A stretch of DNA of 64,000 nucleotides from Dermatophagoides farinae. Its lineage: Eukaryota; Arthropoda; Arachnida; Sarcoptiformes; Pyroglyphidae. The stretch covers positions 1,488,001 through 1,552,000 of the forward strand of contig NC_134681.1 of assembly GCF_024713945.1 (NCBI RefSeq). The letters run 5' to 3'. Positions 31,318-44,400 of the stretch are shown here, piece by piece. The notes beneath the pieces are model-generated. The model was not told the DNA's origin. It did not search any database and saw nothing but the letters and a program-made list of their open reading frames with translations. The first letter of the stretch is position 1, and every line of letters begins with the position of its first letter. A program made the translations under genes and the position numbers.

Positions 31318-33000
31318 ATGGGACAAGCATTTTCGGAACCGGTCACTGAAAAAGAATCATCAACTGAAAAGAATGATAAATTTCTTGTTGCATCATCATC
31401 GATACAAGGTTGGCGTATTAGTATGGAAGATGCACATACAATATTGTTAACGATGCCTGATGATCCGGAAGCATCATTTTTCGCTGTATTTGATGGCCAT
31501 GGTGGTGCTAAAGTGGCTAATTATGCAAGTGAAAATCTTCATCAAGGTCTTTGTTCACATCGTTTATATCAAGAAGGTCATATTGATGAAGCATTGAAAA
31601 ATATTTTTGTTGAATTCGATGAAATGATGTTTAATAATGAAAAAATGCGCGATGAATTGGCTGGTTCAACTGCCGTTGTCGTCCTTATTAAAGATCATCA
31701 AATTTATTGCGTAATTTTTTTTATTATTAATTAAAATTTTGCATTGACATTAACTTTTCATATTTTTTTTTTTTATTAAATTTAATTTTAGGCAAATATT
31801 GGCGATTCAAGAGCAGTAGCATCATTCGCTGGTCAAGTGGATCCATTATCAATTGATCATAAACCAACTTGTGAAGATGAAATGAATCGTATTGTATCGG
31901 CTGGTGGTTGGGTACAATTCAATCGTGTTAATGGTAATCTAGCATTATCACGTGCATTTGGTGATTTTGTTTTCAAACGTAATGAAAAACGTTCAGCAAC
32001 CGAACAGATTGTTATTGCTTATCCAGATATACAGACACGATCACTTACATCGGATTTAGAATTCATTATAATGGCATGTGATGGTGTATGGGATGTAATG
32101 ACTAATGAAGAAGTTGTTGAATTTATACGTCGTCGTATATTTTACCGTCGTGAACCGGTTGCTATTTGTGAAGAATTAATAACACGTTGTTTAGCACCAG
32201 ATTGTCAAATGGGCTGTGGTATTGGTTGCGATAATATGACCGTTATATTAATATGTTATCTAGATGGTTCTACATATGAAGAATTTTGTGATCGTATAAC
32301 CAATGTTTATCAGATGATACCTGGCAATATAATAAGTTCAACTAATAATGATAATGATCACAATGTAACACGACATATAATTGGACCAATTACACATTTA
32401 TACGATTTTGATGGTGATGATAACGATGGTGGTGGTGGTGGTGGTGGTGTTAATCGTCCAAATGGCAATAATAATGATGATGATGACGATAACGATGATG
32501 ATGATGATGATGATGATGACAATTCTGATGAAAATAGTTCTCATTCATCTATTAGTTCCGTAGATAATATTGGCAATACAATGAATACATCGAAAACAAT
32601 TACAACTGGAAATGAAACATTAACATCAACTACAAATCAAACTTCATCATCAATAATTGTAAATGTTGATTCATCAACATCTATTAATGGTCCAAAATTA
32701 TCCGTATTACCCATTGATCCTCATCTTCATCATCATCATAATCATAATCATCCCCAGCAACAACAACAACAACAACAACAAATACAAAACACATCTATTT
32801 ATGCAAATAATAATGTTCATCAAACATCAATACAATCGATTATTAGTCCTGGTCATATGATCTCATCAACAACAACAACAGCAACAACATCGTCATCATT
32901 ATCGCCAAATTCATCGAGCTCGAATCATAAATCACCACCATCATCATCAACAATATCAATTAACATTACATCGGCAGCTACATCACCGTGTCATCATTGA
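31318..33000 (+). CDS. PP2C-type (PPM) Ser/Thr protein phosphatase
   Basis: Metal-dependent (Mg2+/Mn2+) Ser/Thr phosphatase of the PPM1 family. Exons 31318-31710 and 31792-33000 join in phase 0 (GT-AG), giving 533 residues. The start MGQAFSEPVTEK matches a metazoan PP2C subgroup that begins MGQ, and Gly2 suggests N-myristoylation and membrane attachment. Catalytic features are complete: R33 and ED at 37-38 (WRISMEDAH), D59-G60 (FAVFDGHGG), GDSR about 135-138, D228 (ACDGVWD) and D278-N279 (CDNMT). The catalytic core ends near residue 300. The remaining about 230 residues are low-complexity: Gly run, Asp-rich block (about 380-400), Ser/Thr, His and Gln runs, unlike the short tail of human PPM1A/B. 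Its 3' end converges on the oxidase gene. Phosphatase identity is firm; the exact orthologue is not. Confidence 0.93.
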
Positions 33001-33420
33001 TTTTATTCAATCAAATTCAAAATTTCAATCCAATCATCACTTATACTTGTTATACTAGTCAAACAGTTATCACATTATCATTTCATCCAAAAATCAATAC
33101 ACTCTGATTATCAATCAATCAATTCATCAAATTCTATATATTCCTTATACATGTTATACGTATACGTCCCCCACCCCCTTTTGTCCATCAATTTTTTTTA
33201 AATTCTAAAGAAAAAAAAATCTATCTCACAAATTTGCCTACCACAATTCATCATTTCATTATTGACATTCATTTGAAATTGTTTAAAATTGCAACAAAAA
33301 ACAACAACAACAACAAAAGATTTCATTTCTGTTCTGTAGTTATCAAATCAAATGATTTTTATTCAAAAATTATGTTTGTTGATTGTTATTCTTGTCATTT
33401 TTTTTATTTTCTATTTAGCT

Positions 33421-33426
33421 TTTATT
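33421..33426 (-). terminator. Candidate polyadenylation signal for the D-amino-acid oxidase gene
   Basis: TTTATT on the plus strand (AATAAA on the minus strand), about 40 bases beyond the oxidase stop. It lies inside the probable PP2C 3' UTR. Confidence 0.5.
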
Positions 33427-33465
33427 ATTATAAATATCAATCATTGTTGTATCATGATCAGTCAA

Positions 33466-33476
33466 ATTAAAATAAA
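33466..33476 (+). terminator. Candidate polyadenylation signals for PP2C
   Basis: Overlapping ATTAAA and AATAAA. They are the first canonical signals after the PP2C stop at 33000 and lie on the last codons of the convergent oxidase gene, which would make the two transcripts antisense over this interval. Confidence 0.4.
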
Positions 33477-34534
33477 ATTTTTTTCTTGATTATATTGATG
33501 ACTTCGATGGCTGAACCCCAGCATAATGTTACTCCAGAACCACCATGGCCATAATTATGTATGATAATATGATCATCATGATTATCATCCAATTCAATAC
33601 GTAATGAACTTCTATATGGCCGTAGGCCAACATAATCACCAATTTTTTTAGCACCAGCTAATGTTGGCATTAAATTACAACAATTTTTCCATATCTGTTC
33701 GGCTATATTTGGATCTGGTTCAAGACTATAATTGTCTAAATCTTTTGTACCACCAAGTACAATACAATCATTCTGTGGTAGTATATACCATTGATCAGCC
33801 AATATTCCGTGACGAATCCATGGTGCTTTTACACGCATCACTTGTCCACGTGCTGAACGTAGCTGATTATTATCATTAACATCATTAAGTTTACGTGCAT
33901 TGATACCGGTACAATTGATGATTAAATCATATTCCGTTTTCAATGATAAAAGATTTTCAACGCGTGTTGTAATCATTTTTCCATTCTATGGATATTTTGT
34001 ACTGATTATAAGCGTTGTAATGTGAAAATGGAACAAACCTGTGCACGAAATTTATCCATCAAATATGGTAAAAATAAACTTGGTTCAGCAATAAAAGTTT
34101 CAACAAGATTTCCATATTGATATCGTTGTCCAATGGTTGGAAATAAACGTTGTATTTCATTCGATTCCAATGTACGAATTACCGGCAATTCATTGCTAGC
34201 TATAGGTAAGCAAGCTTCATTTTTATTGCTAAACAATTCAAATATTGTTAAACGTGATACACCAAATTGATTACTTTGTGGATCTTGAATTAATTGATTG
34301 AAAAATCGAATCGATTCAACCAGTATACGTTCCATTTGTTCGACAGATGTATCTGGTGCAACTAAATATGGATATATTAGACCAGCACTAACATCACCAG
34401 TAGTATTTGGTGTCCATTGTTCCGATAGAATTGTTATCGTTTCAATATGATTGGCAAGATGTTTTTGAATGGCAATACCAGTGGTCACACCGATTATACC
34501 ACCACCTACGATTGCAATTTTTAAATTTTTTCAT
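33467..34534 (-). CDS. D-amino-acid / D-aspartate oxidase (FAD-dependent)
   Basis: FAD flavoenzyme that oxidatively deaminates D-amino acids to 2-oxo acids, ammonia and H2O2, usually peroxisomal. Minus-strand exons run from the start region at 34534 to 34039, and from 33985 to 33467, joined in phase 0 across a 53-bp GT-AG intron. Motifs in order: KIAIVGGGIIG (FAD Rossmann), GDVSAGLIYPYL, YDLIINCTG, RGQVMRVKAP, YILPQNDCIVLGGT, GLRPYRSSLRIE and the family signature HNYGHGGSGVTLCWGSA. Length is about 337 residues, normal for the family. No ATG is in frame: TGA at 34533-34531 opens the frame, and the obvious ATG at 34534-34532 reads KIAIVGG only if one A of the following run is dropped. The C-terminus is ILF, not a SKL-type peroxisome signal. 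D-Ala-type versus D-Asp-type specificity cannot be told. Confidence 0.9.
34510..34534 (-). other. Apparent one-base frame break at the oxidase start
   Basis: Read on the minus strand, ATG at 34534-34532 is followed by six A residues and is +1 out of frame with the FAD-binding KIAIVGGGIIG. Removing one A gives MKNLKIAIVGGG, a typical oxidase start. An alternative is an unseen upstream exon spliced at CGTAG (acceptor at 34507-34506), but the codons before that AG already read as family sequence. Confidence 0.65.
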
Positions 34535-35693
34535 TCAAATTTATTTTATTTGAAACAAACAACCAAAAAAAATTCACAAAGTTGAAAAGTTTCTAACCCT
34601 CAAAAAAAATAAAATAAACTCAAAAGGACAATCTAAATAAATGGGGTTATTTCTGTCTTAAATCAATTTTTAACCACGCAAAAAAATCAAAAAACATTGC
34701 TTGTATTGAATTTCAATCTAATCACAAAGTTTGGACACATATATCATTTGTCTATATCCAATACCATATCTTTTCTCAATCAATTTCAACTTGTTGATTA
34801 TGATTATGAAAAAAAACTTTTTCAATTTGTTATTATTGGTGATGGTCATATTCATATAGTTCTAAATAACAAAAGCTAAGTGACAAAAAAAAGTGAATGA
34901 TAATATAATGTAATCATATACAAAATAATTGAATTGATTTTTTGTACACACACATAAACTGATTTTGATGGATTTCGGATATTTTTTTTTTTTTTTTGTT
35001 CGCATCGTTAAATGAAAATTGATATTGGGCGGCTTTTTTTCGATCAACTATACTGAAAAAGATCAACCATTCATTCATATGCAATATCGTTAATTGATAT
35101 TGATTAATCATTGATTGATTGATCACTTTTGATGATAATAGGTTTGATTATTTTTTATTTTTTTTTGCACACAAATTTTACTTCGTCGTAATAATAAATT
35201 TCTTCTTTTTTTCTTTTTTTTTGGATGATGATAAAATAAAATCCAAAATCGATGTATCTGATTGATTGATTTGATATCTATGAATGTGATGAATTTTTTT
35301 CATTTTTTTTCGTTTTCAAATGAGGCACATTGGTCATAAATTGATTGAAAATCTTGTGAATTTGTGTGTGTGTGATGTTGATGAACACGACACATTTTTT
35401 TCGACACATTTTTTTTTCCAGTACTGGTGTACGTGGATGTTGATTTTGAATTTATTTAACCCAATTGTTTTAGTCATCTTTGATTAATTTTTTTAATATT
35501 GAATTACTGACAGCTGGTTGATTGAACATATATATTTATTCTGATTCGGTTGATTGGTCATTGAATCGTTGCTTTTTATCATCATCGTCGTCATCATTTT
35601 TTTACAATTTTTAATTAAAAATCAAGATTTGTTTTCATTTTTTCACTTGTTGCCAATACCAAACAACCAAAAGAAAAAAGACCAAAAAACAAA
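34535..35693. other. Divergent intergenic region between oxidase and SLC22 genes
   Basis: No gene is seen. It is A/T-rich with poly-T runs, short ATC repeats and a small GT tract near 35361. It is probably the shared 5' flank of the two divergent genes. Confidence 0.5.
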
Positions 35694-38600
35694 ATGAAAT
35701 TTGAAGATATTCTCCAACAGATTGGTGATGAAAATCGTTTTCAAAAATTTCTCATCATATTTCTATTATTACCGACATCATTTTTTAATGTATTTTTTGA
35801 AGGAATGTTTCTATTATCAACACCTGATCATTGGTGTCGTGTACCGGAATTGGAACATTTATCAATGGAACATCAACAACATTTGATACGACCAATTGAT
35901 CCAATAACTGGTAAACGTTCCAATTGTGAACGTTATGATGTTGAATATAAAGATTTTTTAAACACAATCAATACTAATAATAATAATAATAATGATCTAC
36001 ATCAAGATATAAAATTATTAATATCAAATTCAACAATACAAACATTTGCTAAAATTCAATGTAATAATGGTTGGATCTATGATCAATCATTGTATACAGA
36101 AACGGCTGTCACATGGGTATGAATGAAAAAAACAAATCTTTTTTCTTGTTTTTGTTTGTTTGATTAATATTGAATATGAAATCATGTGATTTTTGTGATT
36201 TCAGTTTAATTTTGTATGTAATCGAGATTATTATGTTAATCTGATCATGTCATTGACTGCAATCGGTTTAGCCGTTTTGACTCCACTTCTTTCTAATCTA
36301 TCCGACAGGTATGTGAATGTGAACATCTCACGGTTTGTGTATGATGAATATTCATTGTATTTATGAAAATTTTTCTTTTTTTTTCTCATTTTTGTTTTTG
36401 TTTCTCCATTAAATTCCATCATTTTCAATCAATTTAATCAGTATTGGACGTAAAAAAGCAATGCTTATCACAATGATTATTGCCCAAATATCCTGTCTAT
36501 CACCAATTATATTCAAAGATATTTATTCATTTCTTATTGCACGTTTTCTTGCCGGCGGTATACTATGTGTTTATTATCAATTACCATTTGTGATAAGTAT
36601 GAAATTTGTTTTCATATCATCATCATTCAATCTTTAATTCATTAATTCATTCATTCATTATGAGTAACTGTCGAGTTTACACTCTGCAAGTACTTTCATT
36701 ATTGTAACAAAACAAATTTACAAGAATTATATATTGGTGTGCGCCAATTTTCTTGTTTAAATATTAAAAAAAAATTTGTTTTAATTTACAAACAACAGAT
36801 GTCACCATAAACGTCATAATTTTTATTGATTTTTTTGTTCTTTTGTTTTCTCCATTTATCCAAAATTAACAAAACAAAAAAAAATTCTAGCTCAAGAATT
36901 AGTTAGCCAAAAATATCGTACACTTGCATCAAGTTTATCGGCCATTTTCTATTCATTAGGCAGCTGTTCATTAACATTGGCATTAAAATTAACAGGAAAT
37001 TGGGTTACATTTACATGGGTACAATTTATTTTTACTTCATTTCTTATCATTGCTTATAAGTAAGTCTTTACTTTCACAAAGATTCCAAACAAAAAAAAAC
37101 CAAACGATAATCTTTTTTTTTTGCCATACAATTCGAATTAGATTGATACCAGAATCACCATCATGGTTGATATCGAAAAAACGTTATGATGAAGCTTATG
37201 AACAATTGGCACAGGTTTGTCGATTTAATAAACGTAAAGTACCCGATGATCTGATGGCCAACATAATGGTATGTGTTTTTTTTTCCATTAATTATCATTA
37301 AGAACAAATGTGTGTGCGTGTGTACTTGTTTGATGTTTGATTGATTGACATTTATTTATTTTATTTTTTTTTTTGTTATAATAATTTATCTATTTATCCA
37401 ATAAAAGTCATTAGAAAGTGATGAAGATGAATTGAAATCAACAACAACAACAACAACAAAAATAACGGAAATAAATAATGATAATGAAAATGAGGATTCA
37501 TTCTTTGATCTAATATTAATGCCAGGGTTACGATCAAAAACATTAATCATAACGATTGTATTTATAGCTTGTATAATTGGTTATGGTGGCATAATTGGCA
37601 ATACGGTCAATATGGAAGCAAATAATCAGCTCTATAATTATCTATTATTGTCATTTATTGATCTACCATCATTGTTTATTTGTTGGAAATTGATTAATAC
37701 ACGATTAGGTAGACGTTGGACAAATGTAATTACAATGGGCATTTGTGGTATTGCACTTATATTGCCGGCTATATTCAATCGTCAATATGATGAATATTTT
37801 TATACTGGTTGTACATTGGTAGGAAAATTCGGTGTTGCCGGTACATTTATGATCATATATCAACATTCATCGGAATTATATCCAACAACATTACGTAATC
37901 AAGGTTTAGGACTAACAGCCACTATTGGTTCTATTGGTGCTATTTTAACACCACAAATAGTTTATATTGTAAGTAAATTTATTTAGTAATTTGAATCTGG
38001 TATTTTTTTTCTCTCTCATAATTCTTTTGGGTAATAATTTATTACCATTTCTTCAATTACATTATGATCATCATCATCTATTATATGACTGTATAATATA
38101 TGAAATTTATGAGAACTAGAATTTTTGGCCGGAATTTTTTTCTTCTTTTTTTTCATTCATTTAAATTTAGTTTATTCATTGGTGATATCAATTGAAAAAG
38201 TTGTACATTAATTATTCGTGTTTTTTTCTGGCTTTTTTTTTATTATTCAGGCAAAATATGGTGAATGGATACCATTATTCATAATCGGCATACTATGTTT
38301 ATTGGCATCAATAATAGCATCATTCTTGCCAGAAACATTGAATGAATATCTACCACAATGTTCACGTGAAGCAGCTAATTTTGGTAGAGATAAAAAATTT
38401 TTTACCATGGCCGATCTAAAAAATCGAAAATTATCAATAACAAAAAAAACAACAACAATATCGATCAACAATGATGATGATGGTGAAAAACAAAAACAAC
38501 AACAACAAACATCACCAAAAACATTGATGAAAATTTTTTCAAATAAAAACTCTAATGATTATAATTCGAATTGTAATCATCAGAATAATAATAATAATAA

Positions 38601-38721
38601 TAATTATTATTATTATCACACCTCCAACAACAACAACAATAATAACGCCCATAATCATTATTTAACACCATGCCCACCACCACCACCACCACAACAACAA
38701 CATATGGAATTACAGACGTAG
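35694..38721 (+). CDS. SLC22-family organic ion transporter (MFS)
   Basis: Twelve-helix major-facilitator transporter of the organic cation/anion/carnitine class, expected at the plasma membrane. Exons are 35694-36116, 36205-36308, 36442-36596, 36891-37059, 37142-37268, 37408-37968 and 38251-38721; all are GT-AG and give an intact 669-residue protein. TM1 (about 20-41) is followed by the long extracellular loop typical of SLC22 (about 42-138), with Cys48, Cys78, Cys123 and a possible N-glycosylation site NST at 112. Then come DSIGRKKA (MFS loop 2-3 motif), PESPSWL after TM6 (an SLC22 hallmark), an acidic Thr-rich loop, YPTTLRNQGLG near TM10-11, and LPETLNEYLPQ after TM12. The C-terminal tail is extended by about 90 residues of Lys, Asn, Tyr, Pro and Gln runs. 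The substrate cannot be inferred. Confidence 0.94.
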
Positions 38722-39288
38722 AAGCCAAAATTCAAATCAATGAACACAAATTAGGATATTCTTTACCCGGTTCCAAAAAAAAAAAAAAAAATTTCCCTGT
38801 TCTCAAAAAAATTATTAAAAATACCTTTGACGATGAACGACAAACACGATCGATGACTTGCATACTCACACATTCAAATTATTATCGTAAAAAATGTTTT
38901 AAATGTCTAAAATGTCTTAAAAATTTGTTTTAAAAAAAAATTTGTCTGTTTTTTCTTTTGTCAAGTTAATACCCAATGCAAGCACTTGGCGAGTGTAAAA
39001 GTTGCAGTTACACACAAACGCAAGCGACATAGACTAATAGAGATAAAATTCGTAATTATCTTTTATGACTTTTAGTACCAATAGTGGATCGAATCACACA
39101 CAATAATATTGAATATTATACAATATATGGTCTATCAGCTAACCAGTTATGAAATTGAAATATTTTTTGCACCAATTCGCATAGTGGAACATAAATTCAA
39201 ATTCTTTATGGTTAAATAATTCTTTTTTTTTCATTTCATTCTCATTTTTGACAATTTTTTTTATTGAATTGATTTTTCCATCCCCTAT

Positions 39289-39320
39289 ACACACACACAC
39301 ACACATACACACACACACAC
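39289..39320. repeat. (CA)n microsatellite
   Basis: CA run with one CATA interruption. Confidence 0.85.
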
Positions 39321-41394
39321 TGTTTGAATGTCATTTTTCATTCATTATATCAAATTTATTGATGTTATTGATGATGTGTTTTTGACAAAAAAAAACAAAT
39401 TTTTGTTCCATTGATTTTTACAACTTTTTTCTGATTTCTATTTTTTTCTGTTTTATTACGTTCTTTTTTTTCTATATTTGAAAAGATTTAGATTTTCTGT
39501 TTGAATTTTTTTTCTAATTAATTAAAGAATTTTTTTTTCTCCATTCATCGATCCGAAATTTGTCGTCAAACAAGAGAGAAAGAAAGAGAGAGAGCGAGAA
39601 ATATAAAAACGATTTGTTGTCCATCAAAATCGATTTTTGATGATGATGGTGATTTGTGGAATTTCGGTAATATCGTTTTTTTTTCTGTTTGTATGTTTAT
39701 TTATCATGTTCATTTTTTTTATTGATTTGATTCCATTACATTCCATTCAAATTCAATTGATGACCATAAATAGAATCTGTGTGCGTGGGTGTGTGTGTGT
39801 GCATTTTTTTTCATTTATTATTATTATTATTTATTATTCAAACATAACTCGGAAAACGAAAAAAAAATTCTTGATAATCTTGATCGTCTGAACAATCATT
39901 CATTCATTCATTCACTATGAATAAATGGATGTGTTCAGCTACAACAACTACAACTATACAATGATGAAGTAGAGAAAAGAGAGAGCAAAAAAACATTGAT
40001 CGATATATCGATATCAAAACATAAATTCCATCTGTGTGTGTGTGTGTTTTTGTTTAGAATTCAAATTTCAGAATTTGTTTTTTCCTTATTCTTTACTTGA
40101 TTTTTTTTTGAAATGTAAATTTTCTTCTTTTTTTTCGATTGATCATTTTAGTTTGATAAGCAATAATGTTTTTTTTTGGAAAGAGAGAGAGAGAGAATCA
40201 TCAGAATTCGATTCAATGATTGACTAAGAGATGATGTCAATTCAATGTCATTTACATTTGAATTTCTAATCCTTATGACATTGATTTTTGAATTATTTTT
40301 TTTCCCCGTTTTCGTTGATTTTTATTGTTTTTTCTCCATTTCTCCAGTTTGATATTTATAGGGTTTTTTTTCTTGCCAGATTTTTTTTATTCTTTTAGTT
40401 TCAAATAATTAATTTGACATTTTGAAATATGAAATTTTGAAAAAAAACCTGCGACTGGTTTAGTTTGGTTTGGTTTTGCGAATTTTTTTAACATTTTCTC
40501 CACTGCTGTAAATGATAATGACGATAAATTATCTCCATAGTAAAAAAAAAATTTGACAGTTTTGGTCTTTTTATTTTGTTCGTTATGAATAATTTAAAAT
40601 TTTGGCTTAGTAATTTTTTTTTTTGGCTGTAACCAAAAGAATTTATTCAAAATCAGAATCAAATCCATGCGTAAAAATGCAGACACACACACACACACAC
40701 AGACATAGAATGTCTAATGTATTTCCTCTATTTCAACACCCAAAATGGATTGACCATCATCACCATCACCAACATTTTTGGTCAATCGATCAATCAAATT
40801 TGTCGTCTAATGTCAATATCAGTTTTCAATATATAAAACAAAATATATTTATCGATTACGATCAATTTTCGATCAAAAAAAAAAACTTTTTTCACTTTGT
40901 CACATTGTCAACTTGAATATATGTCAAACACACACACACACACATACACAAGGATATAGAGAGAAAGGAAGAAATAAACATTTGATATGAAAAGAAAAAA
41001 CAAACATTCTTTGTAAATGGTACTTAATTCAATTATCGATTGCAATGTTTATGTTTTTGTTGTTGTTGTTGTTGTTGTTTATTCTTTATATAAATTCTAT
41101 ACCCCATGATGATGATGATGATAAACTTGATGATAGTGCTGAAAGATGTTGATCTAATAATTTGTTGTTGTAGTAGTAACTGTAACAGTAACAGTAATAA
41201 TAATAGTAGTGGATCTTTATCGATTCCTTTTTTTTTGTATTCGCTGTTCCTTATTATTATTATTATTATTTGTTGTTGTTGTTGTTGTTGTTGTTGATTA
41301 AAACCAATGACAATTTGATATTATACCCTAAAGACAACAAGAGATCGAGAAACGCAAAAAAAAATATTAATGTCTTCGGAAATACTTTTTACAC

Positions 41395-41396
<2 letters not shown>

Positions 41397-41441
<45 letters not shown>
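41397..41441. repeat. (CA)n microsatellite
   Basis: About 22 uninterrupted CA units, among the longest in the window. Confidence 0.9.
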
Positions 41442-44400
41442 ATATCGGATGTATTCGGAGTACATATATATTATCGATTGTTCAGAAAAAAAACGAGAAT
41501 GGACTTGAAGATTTTTTTTTTGTTTTTTTGTTTTGTTTTAGAAATTGTATGCTTCCCATGTTCGGTTCATGTGTGTGTGTGTGTATGTGTATGTTTTTCA
41601 TTAGATAAGTTGATCATATGAAGACACATTATTTATACACACAGAAAACATGGTATAAAAAAAAGTGATGGAAAAAAACAGACAATGATTGTCACAACAA
41701 CAATGACATAAATAATTTGACAATTTTGTTTTCATATATGAAATTCGATGAAAACAAATGAATGAATGAATGAAAAAAAAGAGAAAAAACAATGAAATAA
41801 AATATATGTATGACAAACATTGTGAAATGACTAGATGAGATACATAAGTATTTCATTTTCTATTCCTGGAATTCTGAACAAAAAAAAATTCTCATCTGCA
41901 AAAAAAAAACAAAACAAATCAAATCGAATATTAAATCGAATGAATGGATTGAAAGAATCTGTCATATGTCACCAGCTGATTATATCGTGATCATATAAAT
42001 AAATAAATTATATTCCATTTCATTTGATTTGACTTTCTCGATGATTTTTTTTTTCACTGATTCTTTATTCGTATAAAAATTTAACCGTATGTGTTTGCCA
42101 TTTTAATGAATTTGAATTTGTTTTTGAATTTGAATTTGTTTTTGTTTTTGTTTTTTTTTATATTTTTTTCAGGTGAATCGATAATTTCTGCATATAAATA
42201 TATTTTTTTTTTACTTTTCTCTTTATTTGTAATTTTACTTTTCTCGTTGGTGACTTCATCATCAATATATTTTACATAATAATCATATTTATTTTATCAA
42301 CAACAAAATGAAAAAAAAAGAAAATTCCAGAATATACCATTCATCGATAATGATGTTGCAATGGAGAGAAAAGTAATACTTTAACATTTTATCTATCTCT
42401 AGTTGGGACCCATTTACCGTTTCGGGCAATGTCTACTACCTATATTACCTTTTATTTTTTTTTTTTTTGTGTGTATATAAAAATTATAATATAAATGAAT
42501 ACAGATACATCATTGATAAATTACAAATCGATTAAAGTATATATAACTATTGAATGTTCATTGATGATGATAATGATAAAAACGAAGGAATCAGAATCAA
42601 AGTAAAACTTGAATAGAATGATAGAAAAAAAAGAATTTTTCAAGCAAGGAAATGGTGGCCAAAAAAAACAAAATAATTTGTAAAAACAACATTAGCATTA
42701 TTGTTATTATTATTATTATTATTATTAGCAACCACATAGAATTTTAAACATAATTGAATATATCAAGAGAATTGGATAAAAATGGTGGATAAAACTAACA
42801 ACGACAACAACGACTAACCAACCAGAACAAAATGTTTATTATCATCATTATTAATAATGATAATAATATTATTATTATTGAATCTAGATTTTTTTTTCGT
42901 GGTTGTTTTTTTTTTTGCTGTTCTTGTTGTTGTTTTTTGTCTTTTTCTACAACATCCAATCATCATCATCATCATCATAATAATCATAATCATCAACAAC
43001 AACAACAACAACATCATTATCATCGAACGGAAATGGAAAAAAAAAAAGAAGAATGAAAAAAACCCATACCAAAACACTCACCATTATCATTATCAAATAT
43101 ATGTATATAAATATGGCCCAGAATAACACCTAAAGCAATGATGGGAAGGTTTTCCATTCATTCACATTTGTTTTTTTTTTTTTTTTTTTTTGTTGGCAAA
43201 TGTTGTCATCATGTTTTTGTTTTTATTCTGTTTGGAACATGACCAAAAATCAATAAATTTTTTGTTGTTGTTGTTGTTACTGTTTAACGATTATTATGGC
43301 AAAATGTTGATGATAAACATCATTAAACAAGTTTTTTTTTTTTTTTTTTTGCTTTGATATGAAATCGAAAAAAAATGGTGAACGAAAAAAAAATCATTTC
43401 CAGATTCCTATAGATGATAATCTATGATCTAAGCAATTTTTTTCCATTTTCTTTTTATTTTTTTTCCTATTGGTTTTCAAACGGATGTTGGTACCAAAAA
43501 AAAAAATCATCATCATCATCGTCGTCGTCGTCGTCGTTTGGACCAAAAATGATCCATAATGAATTCTTGATCAAGAAAAAAAGAATAGAAATTTGAGACA
43601 TTTGATGAAACAAACATTCAAAAGAAAAAGAATGCACAAAAACGAAACAAGACAAGACATGACACCCACAACCGATTACACACGATATTTGAGAAACCAA
43701 AAAAAATGCAAATTTTCTTCAAATTTTGTTTTTCGCTGTTGTTCACGTCAAATACAAAATACATTTTGATAATGATGATGATGACGATGATGGCAATGAT
43801 ATATGATCATCATCATGATCATGATCATCATTTCATGCTCCATTGGTTATTGATACGATCATTATAATGATAATAATGATATTGTGGAATTCAATATCAA
43901 AAAAAAATTTTTTTTTGCACAAATAATACAGCAGATGTTGATAATAATCCTTTTATTTATTATTCGGATAATAATATAGGGTGTGTGTGGGTGTGAGTGT
44001 GTGTGTGTGATGATAATATTTTTTTCGAGATAAAAAAAAACATGAATATGATGATTATGTGTTGAGCAGGAAAAAAAATTAATTAATTAATCAATAATAA
44101 TCATCAATATTGGTGATCAATGTATGATGATGGTGATATCATTGCTTCAAACCAAGCGAACCATTGATGTCATTTTTTTTTGTTTGAACTTGTTGATGCA
44201 ATGAATTGACTTGTTTAAATTAAGAATTTTGTTTTCCATACATTTTAAAACGAAAAATCCAACCCTCCAAATCAGTTTATTAATATTTACTTGTGAAAAA
44301 AATAAATAAATACAAATTGATCGATCGATCTTCATGCGAAATCGATTGAAACGAAAACAAAAAACAAAACGAAAAAAATTTGAAACCAAGTTTCATGTCA

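Larger units (their letters stand above)
38722..42400. other. Gene-poor region downstream of SLC22
   Basis: No supportable gene. 38960-39200 is unusually non-repetitive for this area and includes a patch related in inverse to an SLC22 intron (see findings). The rest is poly-A/T, CA and GT tracts (39289-39320, 41397-41441), ATG and GTT repeats. No clear polyadenylation signal for SLC22 was identified. Open frames here encode only Cys-Val, Thr-His or Phe-rich repeat translation. Confidence 0.55.

Noticed and set aside
42814-43126. Several overlapping open frames on both strands rich in His, Asn, Ile and Lys
   Set aside because: They are different frames of the same ATT/ATC/CAA repeats, with no non-repeat core.
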